This document shows positions 1 to 11,900 of a stretch of 64,000 bases of DNA, one piece after another. The DNA lies in the NCBI RefSeq assembly GCF_036785885.1, contig NC_092329.1, positions 3,100,001 through 3,164,000 on the forward strand. Direction: 5' to 3'. The stretch comes from Coffea arabica. Lineage: Eukaryota; Streptophyta; Magnoliopsida; Gentianales; Rubiaceae. Numbering within the stretch: position 1 is the first letter of the stretch; every line of letters starts with the position of its first letter. A program made the translations under genes and the position numbers. The notes under the pieces are model-generated. The model had not been told where the DNA came from and ran no database searches. It saw only the letters and a list, made by a program, of their open reading frames with translations.

Positions 1-159
1 TTGGCAAAACAAGAAGGCCCTTCTCTCCTGTATGCATAAAAATCGGAAGAAAAATTATCACGATCAACATAACTATCTTATTCATCCAAGAATGTCCCTT
101 TTTTAAAAAAAAAATAAAATAAAATTTGGACTTCTACTTAAGAAGTGATGAAAACGTAC

Positions 160-345
160 CTGACAGATATCGCAGAGAGGGGCTTGTTTGGGTGGTGGCT
201 GAAGAAGAGAGAAGCGGTGGTGCTTGCTTGCTAGCTTATTAGCATGGTGGACCCTGTGGTCGCAAGTATTGCATAGAGCTGCCTCATCTGCAACACAGAA
301 GACCGATGCTTCTCCTTTGTCACACACATCGCACTGGATCTTCAT
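160..345 (-). CDS. BBX21: B-box zinc finger transcription regulator, first exon (5' partial gene)
   Basis: The first coding exon encodes 62 residues starting MKIQCDVCDKGEASVFC, and then the gene leaves the window to the left. B-box 1 is complete at about residues 5-42 (CDVCDKGEASVFC, CNTCDHRVHHANKLASKHHR), and CDIC opens B-box 2 at the exon end. The exon stops at CAG followed by GTACGT on the minus strand, a good donor in phase 0. Known: in Arabidopsis, group IV double B-box proteins (BBX18-25) act in light signalling with HY5 and COP1. The spacing and the HRFSLL segment are closest to BBX20/21. The symbol is a family-level guess because B-box 2 and the C-terminus are not visible. Confidence 0.88.
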
Positions 346-711
346 CAGGTAACTTGATTGCTAGATCAATAGATATTGCAATCCGACACTTTTGAGGGAA
401 ACAGAGAACTGAGAAAGATCAGGAAGCCCGGAAACGAAGGAGAATCTAGACTCTAGAAAGAGGGGAGGAGAAAAGGTGGGGGATGATGGATGGGTGTTGA
501 AGTTTGGAACTTGAAAGCGAGAAGCAAGCAAATTTTTTAATATTTTAGTTACTATAATTAGATATGGTGAATATTATATACTCATTAGGTGAATAATGTA
601 TACCGGAATACAATACTGAAAACAGTACTGAGATGATAAGTACAATATAGGATGCAATATATGTTAGCGTAGAAAGTGGAAACTGGAAAGAGGAGGTCAT
701 GGGGTGGATTG
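346..711. other. 5' UTR and proximal upstream region of the BBX gene
   Basis: This stretch lies directly upstream of the BBX start codon. It is purine-rich on the plus strand near 410-480 (pyrimidine-rich in the sense of the gene), as plant 5' leaders often are. I see no further coding sequence. A MITE begins right after it. Confidence 0.45.
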
Positions 712-721
712 GATATTTTGC

Positions 722-1115
722 CGAAACCGATCTTCTGTCTCACATTCTGTGTCATTCTCTGTCTCATGTTTTATTATATTGTTATTTCTCCTTCATAAAC
801 ATCATGTTTTAGTTCTTTTTTGTTTCCTTATGATTCAATAACTATTAATTCAGTAAAAAATAAATACAACAGATTTAAAAAAGTAATATATAATATAAAA
901 TTAAAAAATACAGCAGAAAATGCATAAAAAATCTCATTTTTTATGCATTTTGATTTTTTGAGTTTGTTAAATTTTTTGTATTACAGAATTAATAGTTATT
1001 AGATCTTAAGGAAATAAAAAAAGAACTAAAATACGATATTTATGAAGGAGAAATAGCAATATAATAAAAAATGGGACAGAGAATGGCACAAAATGTGAGA
1101 CAGAAGATCCGTTGC
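722..1115. mobile_element. Mutator-like MITE with long terminal inverted repeats
   Basis: The two ends are inverted copies for more than 100 bp: the motif ATCTTCTGTCTCACATT near 730 returns inverted near 1100. A perfect 10-bp direct repeat, gatattttgc, flanks it at 712-721 and 1116-1125. A 9-10 bp target duplication with long inverted repeats is typical of Mutator-like non-autonomous elements. There is no coding capacity. It sits about 380 bp upstream of the BBX start codon. Confidence 0.82.
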
Positions 1116-1125
1116 GATATTTTGC

Positions 1126-3484
1126 TATCCAAAAGAAAAAAAAATACTTAAAATGTACGATCGGATTATGTGTGGAGTATTTGTGTTAGTTGGACTACTT
1201 GACGGAGCGAGACATGGCAACCTGGCTGCTGGCCTGTTCCGTGTACATTATGCCGCACTAATCCCTATGAAACATATTCAGCCAATGCATTACTATTCAG
1301 AACCCGTTTGGACTGCATTTTTGGAAGAAGAGTTTTTTTTAAAGTTTTTATTTGTATTAAAAAGAATTTTATGGTAACAAATATAAATGCTTTAAGGGAA
1401 TATTTTCGAAAAAACTTAAAAAAGCTACAATCCAAGCTTTAATTTGAACAACTGTTTGTTGGGTCTAAATTAGCCGTAATATGTTATAGCCATTAGAGAA
1501 AAGCAACACTGAATTTGTAAAAGTTAGTGAACTAATTAATATGCTGAAGTACGGCCTTGTTTGGATTGTATTTTTCTGAATTTTTTGTAAAAAAAATATT
1601 ATAATAATTTAATATATATAAGATAAAAATAATTAAAAAATATATTCACAAAAAATATAATAATAATTTTCCTTTGAAATATTGCTTTCCAAACAAAGTC
1701 GCAAATGTTGGACCGTCAATTGTCGTGAATTTTCTAGAGTGTAAGTTGCGGTCTTTTCAGTTAAGTATGCGTAGACAAATACATTAAAAGAAGGGAAAAG
1801 CTATTGGATAGAAAATTACAAGTTGATTTGATGGGATTCCTTTTAATTTATTGGATACAAAATTACAAGTTGATTAAGCTGATATGAATACTTTTGCCAT
1901 AGTGTTGCTTATCATTAAAAAAAAATACTATAAAAAAAAGGTTAGTTGCAGAGTAAATTGAAAGGATGATTTGATGCATCTGACACCCTGCATTCTATAG
2001 TCCTACGTTAATTTTGTTTTGCTTCTCCAAGCTGGAATTCTGTGTTCCACATGCCATGTTTCGTTGGGAAAGGCAGCCTCGTTGTGGTCGTGGCAGGTGG
2101 AACTTTTGCTATAATATTTCCTTTTTCTTTTTCTTTAACAAATTTTTTTGGAAAAAAAATTAGGAACTAATTACTGTAGTAATTGGAGCCCGATTGGCCC
2201 CACTAATCGCAGGGAGCTTTGACCTTGCTCCAAGATCGCAGAAAAACCTAAGAATATCTCCTGCCTCTGTACGAGGAGAGCCTATAAAGAAACCTCTTAC
2301 CGGCGACTCCTTTCCATAAACGTTGAATAGTAACGTGGAAAATCCATTAAAACGTGCATCACATAAATATTTTTATTTTTTATTTTTAAAATATTAATTT
2401 TATGTCTTTTATAAGTTTTAGTAAAATTTAGTTTCAATCTAAGTTTTTTATCACTTTTTATTTTGAATCCATCAGAGTGACTCACGCGTGATCATTTTCA
2501 GAAACAAAATGATTAGATACCATTGGTAGTTAAAACAAATAAGTTAATACACATTCATTTTTACCTCTAAAAATATAGAATTGGACCTGAGCTATATTTA
2601 TTTTTCTTTAAAAAATTTAGATCTAACTCAATTTATATTCATTTTTTTTCCATAAAACAAGTGGGATCTAACCTTTTTGTACTAAAAAAAAATCACATAT
2701 GAGTCACGTGATGATTTCAAATTAAAAATTAGTTGAATACCTAGATTAAGACTAATGTTTGCCAACTTAAACTTGTAAGGAGTGTAAAATTAACATTTTA
2801 AAAGTGAAGGCAAAAAAATTCATTTAGCAAAAATGTGAATAACATTTTGAACGATTCTTTCTAATAAATAGAGGGAAGTAGAAAGGTACTCTCAAGGACA
2901 TGGACAAGCAGACTAAAAAAAATGATGGATATATTATGACAATTTCAATATTATTACCATTCATCTTTGAATTGCAATACTTTTGCAGAATAAATTATAC
3001 TTTTTACGCCAAAAATGACACTGAACCCAATTCTTATCACGTATTGAAATGGGAATAAGAAAAGGAGAAGGGAAGTTTTCAACAAATTACCCACCTTCAT
3101 GTCATCATATACACCAAGTTGAGGCATCAAGACATGAAGCACCATGCATGAATAGAGAAATATGTCACTTGAAAAAGTTCATTCTTCAATGTAAGTGCCT
3201 CAGATAAATTTGAAAAAGATCGAGTTGGAGAGACAGAACTGTACAGTAATTTTGTTTCGTTAACCTACCAAAAGACCATTCAATCCTGTTTTACAGTAAC
3301 CAGCAAAAAATTTGCATCATTGCTTGAAAAATACTACTGAAAGATATTTTCTTCACCCTGCAAAATAAGTCCTGTTACTGAAAACAACCGAACGATGATT
3401 ATCGTGACGCAATGCTCCTTTCCAGTGATGACGACCGTGCTTGACTTTGTTAATACGCTTATCTCACGTGAAGCAGGCGCAGTA
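1126..3484. other. AT-rich intergenic DNA with two MITE relics
   Basis: I see no gene. About 1553-1700 has ends of the form ggccttgtttggattg and its imperfect inverse tttccaaacaaagtc, a hAT-like MITE pattern. About 2555-2862 resembles the element at 18756-19315 in its right half (the motif TTTTAAAA followed by a run ending near gaacgattctttct), so it looks like a decayed member of that family. Confidence 0.4.
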
Positions 3485-3630
3485 GTAGCACGTTAAAAAA
3501 AAAAAAAAAAAGTCTTTTGAATGCTGATTATAGGGCCTTTTCTTGCCCCGTAAACGTTTAAGCTTTATTTATTATATATCCCGTTTCTACAAAAAAAAAA
3601 AAAAAAAAAAAAGTAGCACGTTTAAAAAAA
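3485..3630 (+). mobile_element. Short retroposed insertion with poly(A) tail
   Basis: About 100 bp (3512-3612) end in a run of about 21 A. They are bracketed by imperfect direct repeats of the form gtagcacgtt followed by As, at 3485 and 3613. This layout matches target-primed reverse transcription of a polyadenylated RNA. The origin of the insert is not recognised. Confidence 0.45.
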
Positions 3631-4169
3631 GAATGAAAGAAATTGAATTTTCCACCCTATCCTTCGAATTAGTACTTCATCCATCTTCCCTTCCACATTT
3701 CTCTAGCCCGCCGTGTTGTTTTGACCCATGTCTAGGTCTCTATATTTCTAACATCATCATCGTTTCTTAAATTAATCCGGATTTATGCCTTCTAATTAGA
3801 CCCATCAGGATTGTGTTTTTGGTAGGAAAGCTAATGGGATATATTACACTTCTTTTAGCAAATTAATAGAGATACAGTAAATCAACAGCCTTAGCTTTTG
3901 CCGACCAATGGAATAATTCGGCGTTTGCCATTTTAGTGCACCATTAAACTATTCATTATCTGTCTTGACAGGATAATCTTGTTTTTTTTTTCTTTTCTAA
4001 CTGGATAACGTTATTTTTTTCAGACCCAATTATCAAAGCACTTTTTTTTTTTGGTGAGTACATTAAGATTACTCTCTCGGGCAATGACTAATAAGATGCT
4101 GCATTATAAAAAAAAAAAAAAAAAAAAAAAACCCAAAAGAGAGAGATAATCGAAGTTCATTACTTAATA

Positions 4170-4483
4170 CTCCTTTCATCCCATTTTATTAGTCTTGTTT
4201 TCTATTTTGATTTGTTCCAAATTATTTATCCTAGTCTAAAATGGGAAATGAAAAAAGACCAAATCTCTCCATTTTACCCTTGTTTCAATTTCCAAAAAGT
4301 GCATTAAAGTCATGTTTCAAAATTAATTGCTCTAACCATCCATTGTATAATTCAAAAATTTAAAAGCAAATTAATAATAAAATTTGAATTTAAATGAAGG
4401 GGGAGTCATGGAAAGAATTATTCAATAAAACTCCTAAATTGTGTGCAAAATTGACCATGATAAATAAAATGAGATGGAGAGAA
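4170..4483. mobile_element. Stowaway-like MITE
   Basis: The element begins CTCCTTTCATCCCATTTTAT and ends with the imperfect inverse ataaaatgagatggagag. TA dinucleotides at 4168-4169 and 4484-4485 fit the Tc1/mariner (Stowaway) target duplication. It is about 314 bp long and has no coding capacity. Confidence 0.72.
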
Positions 4484-4485
4484 TA

Positions 4486-5511
4486 GTTAATATGAGTCCT
4501 CGCTCATGAATGCCAAAGCACTAGAGTCCATTGTGGACTTACCAAGGATAGAGGTATGCTTTATTTGACACCATCACTCAGGGAGAGGAATGAGTCAGAT
4601 GGTACGAAGGAAGAAAATGCAAATGAGAGATTTTAGATTCGAAATCTCCCATTTACCAAAAAAAAAAAAAAAGACCACCCAAGTAATTGGAATTATGCCA
4701 TAGGTGTTATTGAACCATTGGAAGGCAACTTTATTTCGTAAAGGCAACCAATAAGATTTATAGGCACACAACTAATTAATCAAATGATCGTGAAATTTTT
4801 GGTTCAACTCTTTTTGATACCTTGTTTTTCCCTCTTCTCTGTAAAATTTGTATTCTTTATTTTAAAAAGGTTAAAAAAAAATTGTTCGGCCAATCCTATG
4901 TCGAGGGGCCCCACATTAATTTTATGGGCAATGGGCAACCAGCAGGTGTTGTTTTCATCCCCTTTTTTTTTTTTTTGAGTATTTTCCACCATGCTACATT
5001 TCTTGAATTCCACCACCACCACAGCTCATATCGATAGCCCATACCATGTGAATGATAGGCAATTGGATGCCTTCGCAACTGATATCTCCGAGAGGCATTG
5101 TTTAGTAGTAATCAAAGTTATAACTTGCATGTGAAGGACGGGCATGCGTGAGGATTGGGTTGGGTTACAGTAGTATATTTTGCTTAGATGTTGTCTCTTT
5201 CACTGGTATGCAAATACAAATTGGAGATGTCTTCTGACCTTAATCGGCCGTACAATATATTTTAGTATACGCATCTATATTTTAGTACATGCCTAGTTTC
5301 TGATTGTAATTAGCTGACTTATTATGTAAACCTTTCTCTGTGAACAGGTTGAAAACCTCACTAACGTGTACTTTATTTCTTGATCAATGAAAATTACTGA
5401 AATTCCCGATCTCTAGATCGATCATCGCTTTTACATATTCTTTTTTTTTTTGTGGACAGCTTCATTTTAATTGAACTTATTTATATCCCAAGATTGCAAG
5501 CATAATACTTT
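4486..5511. other. Intergenic DNA, possible SINE fragment
   Basis: Near 4630-4672 a B-box-like motif (agattcgaaatctc) precedes a run of 15 A, which could be the end of a tRNA-derived SINE. I could not find its target duplication. Nothing else is recognisable, and no coding region can be supported. Confidence 0.3.
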
Positions 5512-5668
5512 GAATTAATCTTTCCTACACTGTCAGTGTATATACTGACGGGATTGGATGAATGCCATATCATCTGAATTTGAATTTAAATATCAAATTT
5601 TGTATATGTGACATGCATTTAGACCCGCTAGTGTATACACTGTCAGTCAGTGTATAAAAGATTTACCC
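5512..5668. mobile_element. Small MITE with 9-bp target duplication
   Basis: The inverted ends share aatcttt, then acactgtcagtgtat and a diverged mirror copy. The 9-bp repeat taatacttt flanks the element at 5503-5511 and 5669-5677. Its 157 bp carry no ORF. A diverged relative with similar interior words lies at about 41819-41962, and a faint one near 59210-59330. Confidence 0.7.
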
Positions 5669-5677
5669 TAATACTTT

Positions 5678-8600
5678 TTGCATGAGTTAATTGGCCAGTC
5701 AACCATAAAATTCCTATCGGTTGAGAGCAGCCAATCTACTCGACTTTCTCCTTTTCATCCGTTTCATGAAAAAACGAATCATACGTACGTGCTCCCGCAG
5801 GCCCGAAAATGCGGCAGAAAATATCGGACAATTCAACATTATCCTAGATCAATCACCACCACGTCGGTAAAATGGAAATACCTAAAAAAAGAAGAACCTA
5901 AACGCAGCCAGTTTGGTTTCAAATTTTCTTTTTTTTAGTAAATTCAACCCCAGGAGAATCCAATCACTTTTCGCAATATCAAATGACGACTCATGTGAAA
6001 GGGAAGTGGGAAATCGCAGATTGGCCGTAACAGAAACCGCATGTTATATGAATTTTTAATTACCCAATTGGGAAAGAAAATTGGGTAATGTTTGGCAAAA
6101 GAGGAGCAATAATTTGACTAATGGAATTAATTAAAAGCCTCTGATACATACTTTCTTAGAAGTAGTAGTACAAAAATCCGATAAGCAACGCATCCATAAA
6201 ACAATTATTGTTCGAAAAATCTTCCTCTTCGACGAGCAGCTAACACTCAAGCTAAAGGACAAAAAACGCTTTTTTTTGGGCATAATGTCACCGCAAAAAA
6301 GTCACTTATGTTCCTTAAAATCAACGATCATTAACAGGTTGAAGATTAGATCCACACACATATTATCAGCTGACAGATGTCCACTCTCAAGTGCATATGG
6401 AAACGGACACCCGTCCATCCAAGTTCATTTCATCTGGACAAAGCTTTTGCTAAAATGGAACTAATCACCGAATTAATAATAATGCGCAGATACAATATCA
6501 TAATACTTAATGATTTGACCAGTATAAGAGAGCGGTGCAAGATAATGACCCGAAGTCAGATTACAGGGGGCGTGAATTTAGAAGTTAAGGATGTCGGGAT
6601 GAGAAATTGAAGTAGTCTGAAACTTTGCACGTTCCCCGCCCCCAACAAAAATGGGAAAATTGTGGTCAGGCTGCATGGGACAAGAGAGCACTTTGCGCGT
6701 TCTGAAACGAGGATTGAATATGTGGACGATATTTGTGATCTCTTCTCGAGAATAGAATTGAATCAGTCGGTTCGGTTGTTTAATACTATTACTGTGTCTA
6801 TTCGTGTTTTTGTGCAAGTGCGGACAATGGCTCCAGATACAACTAAGATCTGATGAGCTGCCTTGTTCGTCAACTCACCCAATTGAATGGGATTCCTGAT
6901 AAATTTCAGTGCAAGTCGAAAGATACAGAATTTACACTCGACAAGGCTTTGGAAGGTCACAGCACAGACGAAAATTAGGAGTGTAATCCAATCGAACGTG
7001 CTAGTGTTCAAAGTTATTTAATTATTTTAGCAAGTTTGAAATTTTATTCGAACCAAACTTGTTCATTCGTCGAATCGAATTTGAACGAGTTTTTCTTTCT
7101 TTTTTTTGGGTTGAGTTTGAATGCTGTCAAACATCAAACGTCGTTCAAATTTGATTTGACTAGTTAGACAAATCAAGTTCGAACGAGTTCCTACCAAGCT
7201 AAAGTCGATTCGAGTATCGAGAAGTTTGATTCATCTTTCAACCCTACGTAAAACGTCTGTGGGATTGGGACTTGCAAAGAAGTGGACTAGCAACTTTTCT
7301 TGCTCTTAATTAGAGTCTGATGGGTACGTACGGCAATGTGGTGAGAGCGCGCGAAATTGTACAGAAATTTCAGTCGGAAACTTTTGGTGATGTTGCAGGG
7401 TTAATGTGTTCCTATAGCAACATTCCTGTTAATGTGGGTCATAGTACTTCAGGGTGCCAACCTGCGGGGCTACGTCCAATTTGTACGAGAAGGTAGTTTA
7501 ACTAATGCGTTTAGGGTAGATTAAAGTGGATAAACCATTATGATGCATAATAACTTGAGCTTGTAGATGAAATAATCATTCAATAATTAGGTGATTACAC
7601 GGATAACTTCAAGAATCATGTGCTGCTGTGGTCCTCCTGGACTGTTTAATGGAGCCTAGTCAATCTTATAAATCCACTTCCACATGGACAAATCCGCAGA
7701 ACAACACGCTCTTTAGTTCAATATCAGCAATGTCATTGGACCTCTGTGGTCCAGGGACTAAACTTTCCTCTTCTTCCCCAGGAAACGGTCCAAGTTTATA
7801 TTACTATTTTATACTTTTTCTTTCTTTCTTGAGTGGATTGTAAGTGTCCAAGTTTTGAAAAATTAGTTCTACAAATCGCCCATTGAAAACAGCAGATAAG
7901 AGTGCATCTCTCTCATTTTCTGCATCCGCTAGAAGCAATGAGAATCAAACAGTAACCCCCAAAATTATACAAAAAAAAAAAAAAAGGATGAATCATGTTG
8001 AAGTAATCGAGAACAGGGCTCGAGTAGTGAATTGTGATGAAAGCCATTAACCTTTCTATTTATCATTTAACTTTTTTAGGCCTTTTAGGCAGGTAGTACT
8101 GTAGCTGGCAAACCTCTAGTTTCACAGTCGGATTGGTCAGTACAAATTCAACAGAGTCTCTTTGTTTGGGAAAGCAAGCAAAATTCAGATGTCGATGATA
8201 ATCAGATGCCTCGTGCATAATCATCCCTAAAGATGACGAGACATCTCTCTTTTCAAATTCTTTTCTCAGGAGGGGGAAAAGAGGAATGGGTAAACTGAGA
8301 ACCAAAGTTCATTCCGAAACAGGGAAACGAGGTTCCTCAACCTTGTGCAATATTTGAAATAACAACAACTTGAGGAGGACTAACACACTAGATAGAGACT
8401 TTTTGACCATGACAAGGTAAGAATTTCCACAGCGGGATATGGAAATGAAACCTTACTTGAAAGTTACTGCAGATCCTTGCACCATCTGGAATTCAAGTCT
8501 ATTCGCAATGAAATCCAAAGATGATAAACTCGTAAAATCTTGGCAACCATAAAAATTAAAAAATTAAGAACAAATAAATAAACAAGAAATATCAAAACTT

Positions 8601-8937
8601 TGATTATGTGAATATGGACAACTTCCATTCACGGTTTGGTTTTGTTCGCCAAGTAGTCAATGTGCACGCAGCGTCTGTTTTTGAATAGCCACCAACATAT
8701 GACACGCAAAGCAAAATTTTTGGTCCCAAACCCACAAATGAAAGGTGAGATTGGATTTTTGGTGGACAAAAATTGGAATTTATGCGTCTGCTCAGAGAAA
8801 AAGAAACTATTTCCACGCAGAGTGGGCTACAAAAGGTAGAGATCAGAACAAGTGCTGATATAATAAAGGTATTTAGAACCTATTTTCAGGAATCTGCTGC
8901 TAAAGAACAAGGAAACGCGCACCTTCCAGTACTTGTT
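5678..8937. other. Intergenic DNA and 3' flank of the FHA gene
   Basis: I found no gene with family resemblance on either strand. The part nearest 8938 should hold the 3' UTR of the minus-strand FHA gene. The section at 6980-7250 is rich in TCGAA/TTCGA words, which may be a decayed transposon, but I could not fix its ends. Confidence 0.35.
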
Positions 8938-11900
8938 TCAATCCATGTCTTGCGATCCCAGGTCTGACTTCATACCGCATATATTATCAAGATATGCTTT
9001 ACGCAAAGTTCTATTTGTCTCAAATACAAATGTAATTCTCCCCATCTGCAATTTCCACAATTGCATTATTGCAAATATAGCACAAATGTAATTAAATTTA
9101 AATTTATGCTATATGAGAAGAAAATGTTGACCTCATCATATCATAAACATTGAAGGGAAGAACTGATTATTTGAAATACCTAGAAAATAACAAGATTTTT
9201 GGCCCTATGTTTACGCTCAAATAAGAGACGTAATTGGCTGAATGGCAAGGTCATTAAAAAGACATCTTGTAAGCAACTGCTAGATCACAGTTGAATGTTC
9301 AGAACTCTTAGCAGCTACTATCACAATAATCCTCACACGTTTATGGTGTTCCAGAGCAAGAAAACGAGTCACTCTTTTATTCAAACCAACCAATATTCCT
9401 CCCAAGTTAAAGAATAGTGACATTCCAAAAACTAATAACAATTCAAAGAAAAATAATGTATCTATGTTCCATTAACACATATTTTTATCAGGGGAAAACA
9501 TGAGAAGTGGGCACAATTAGCACCTATTAAAAATAATCTATTTTAAGAGATAAAAAGATAAACAAATAAGCACTGTACTCCAAACAAGAATGAGCATACC
9601 TCAATTAAACAGCCAGAAATAAGGTTGACATTGTGCCCAGGCAGTACTTCTTTGCCATTAACAAAAGTTGGACATTTTCCATGGTTTTTTAAAAGAAATG
9701 ATCCATCAATCTCCATCTTTAAAGTGGCCTATTAAAAAGCAAATAGAAGCAATTAAGAAACTTAATAGATGATAATAAACACACACAGAAGGTCAACATC
9801 TATTAGACAAAACTTGTTTAGATTTAAAATATGACTTCCTCTTAAAGGTGAGATGTTTTAAAGATAAAAGGAAATGAGCTCCTAAAATATTGGATTTTCA
9901 AGGATAACCCTGCTGAATAAAAACTGATAAAAAAGCCTCTTTAACCAAATGCTTGTAGTCATGAGCATGGTTATGCTTGTTTACAACTATTCTCTCTTGC
10001 TTTTAAGTACTAGCATAATTAGTGTTTCAATTTTTTCCAACCAAACCCAAGCTTTCTTCTTCTACTCTGCAAGCTAAGTACAAATAAATCTGAATTTTAA
10101 TCAGCATTACAGAAGATCGGATCATTTCTGAACATTTTTCAGTCATAAAATATGCATCTACTCATTCTACCCCTTTGGGAAGTGCATGCAAGAGGTAGGA
10201 GCATCATTTCACCTGTCGTCTGGAAATCTTGTTTGCACGGGCTTCCCTTCCCAAGTCAATATCAACTTTGAAATCTTTTGTTCCTCTCCCCAGTAACACC
10301 TAAAATCGACCCAACTTAGCAAACTCCATAATGAAACTTTATTATTAAAAAGAGAAAAGAACTCTACAATAGCATGCAATTTAAGTCAAAATAATCAATT
10401 TTTTTTTAACGTAACATGGTCATTTTAACACTAAATTACAGAAATTTGCATCCATAATTGAACATGTATTAGAAAACTTCAGGCAAGTACTCTATTTTCA
10501 AGACAACAGAGATGCAGAAAGGGCTCACTATGAAAATCTGTATTGAATGACATCCACCCCCCAAGAGAAAAGAAAAGCATGCATCATCTGATCCATCAAA
10601 CTAGCCTTCAGATAAATCAGTTCACCATAGCAAAGCCATAAAAACCATAATTGGTCACTGGGTCAGCAAACACTTATTGGAACTCATTTGACTTAATGAG
10701 GCACTGAAAGAATCATAATACCTCGGGTTTCTTTATGAAGTGTCTTGAGCGGCGGCCATATAGAACAGCAAGTGCTCCCTGAGCTGCAATGCATCTCTGC
10801 ACACAAGCATCTGCAGCCTGCTCCAGCCTTATGATTGTTTTTCTTGCATCTTCATGTTGGTATCTTAAGACTGCAAATCAAATAAATGTCGTTGACTGTA
10901 AAAGGCTGTCTATCCAATCATTAAAATGTTAATCACAAGACACGGGCTTAAGTTTCCCTCAAACTTCGAACACTACATTAACATGGAGATAAGACAGATA
11001 TCATGTGTCACCAGAATCAAGAATGACATTGAAAAAGTTCAATTGACTCAAAATTTTTGTTGATCTGGGCATTAAAATGTTAATTACAAGATACAGAGTT
11101 AAGTTTTCCTCAAACTTCAAATAAAGGACATTAATAATAGAGACTAGGACAGACACCATGCAATTTCAGTGAAGCAGAAATCAAGAATTTCTAAAACTGG
11201 TAAAGTTCAATTGATTCTGCTGACTAATATTTTACCAGAAAAATCTTATTATCAACCGAAATGGACATATTATTAAATAGGCAAAACTCCATTTACTTGA
11301 AAAATATTTAAGAAGTCATGACCAACCCCCAAATTTCACACTTAGGTTAAACTTCTACTTGAGACATAATAAATCTAAATCACTTAACTTTTATCAAGAA
11401 ACTGAGAATACCTCTTGGACTGTGATAAACATCCTGATCATCAGGACTTAAATCCATATCGAGGATCTGTAATATAGTGAGTAACAAAAATCTTGATGTT
11501 AGGAAAGCAAAGATTAACAGAATACTAAACTTTAAATTAACAGCAATGAATATATTACCATTGCTTCAACATCAGAAAAATATGGCACATCATCATCACT
11601 CTCACAAGAAAACTCTTCCTCATCAGATAAAGCACAATTTACAGCTTGATTCGGAACTATCTGTCCTATGGAGTACAATTCTGCATGTATATCATCGCTT
11701 ATCTGAACAGGAGATATACAATCTCCTTCCTGCTTACAGACGATAGCTTTCTTTTGTCTGTCGTAATCACCAGAGTTGTCATTTTGATCACTGTTTTCTG
11801 CTTGCTTCATCAAACCATTGTTAAGAGATTCGTTGATGATATCCTTGTTGCTTAAATGTTTTATATTAGCACCATTTGGACACTCACTACCACCTGTCTT

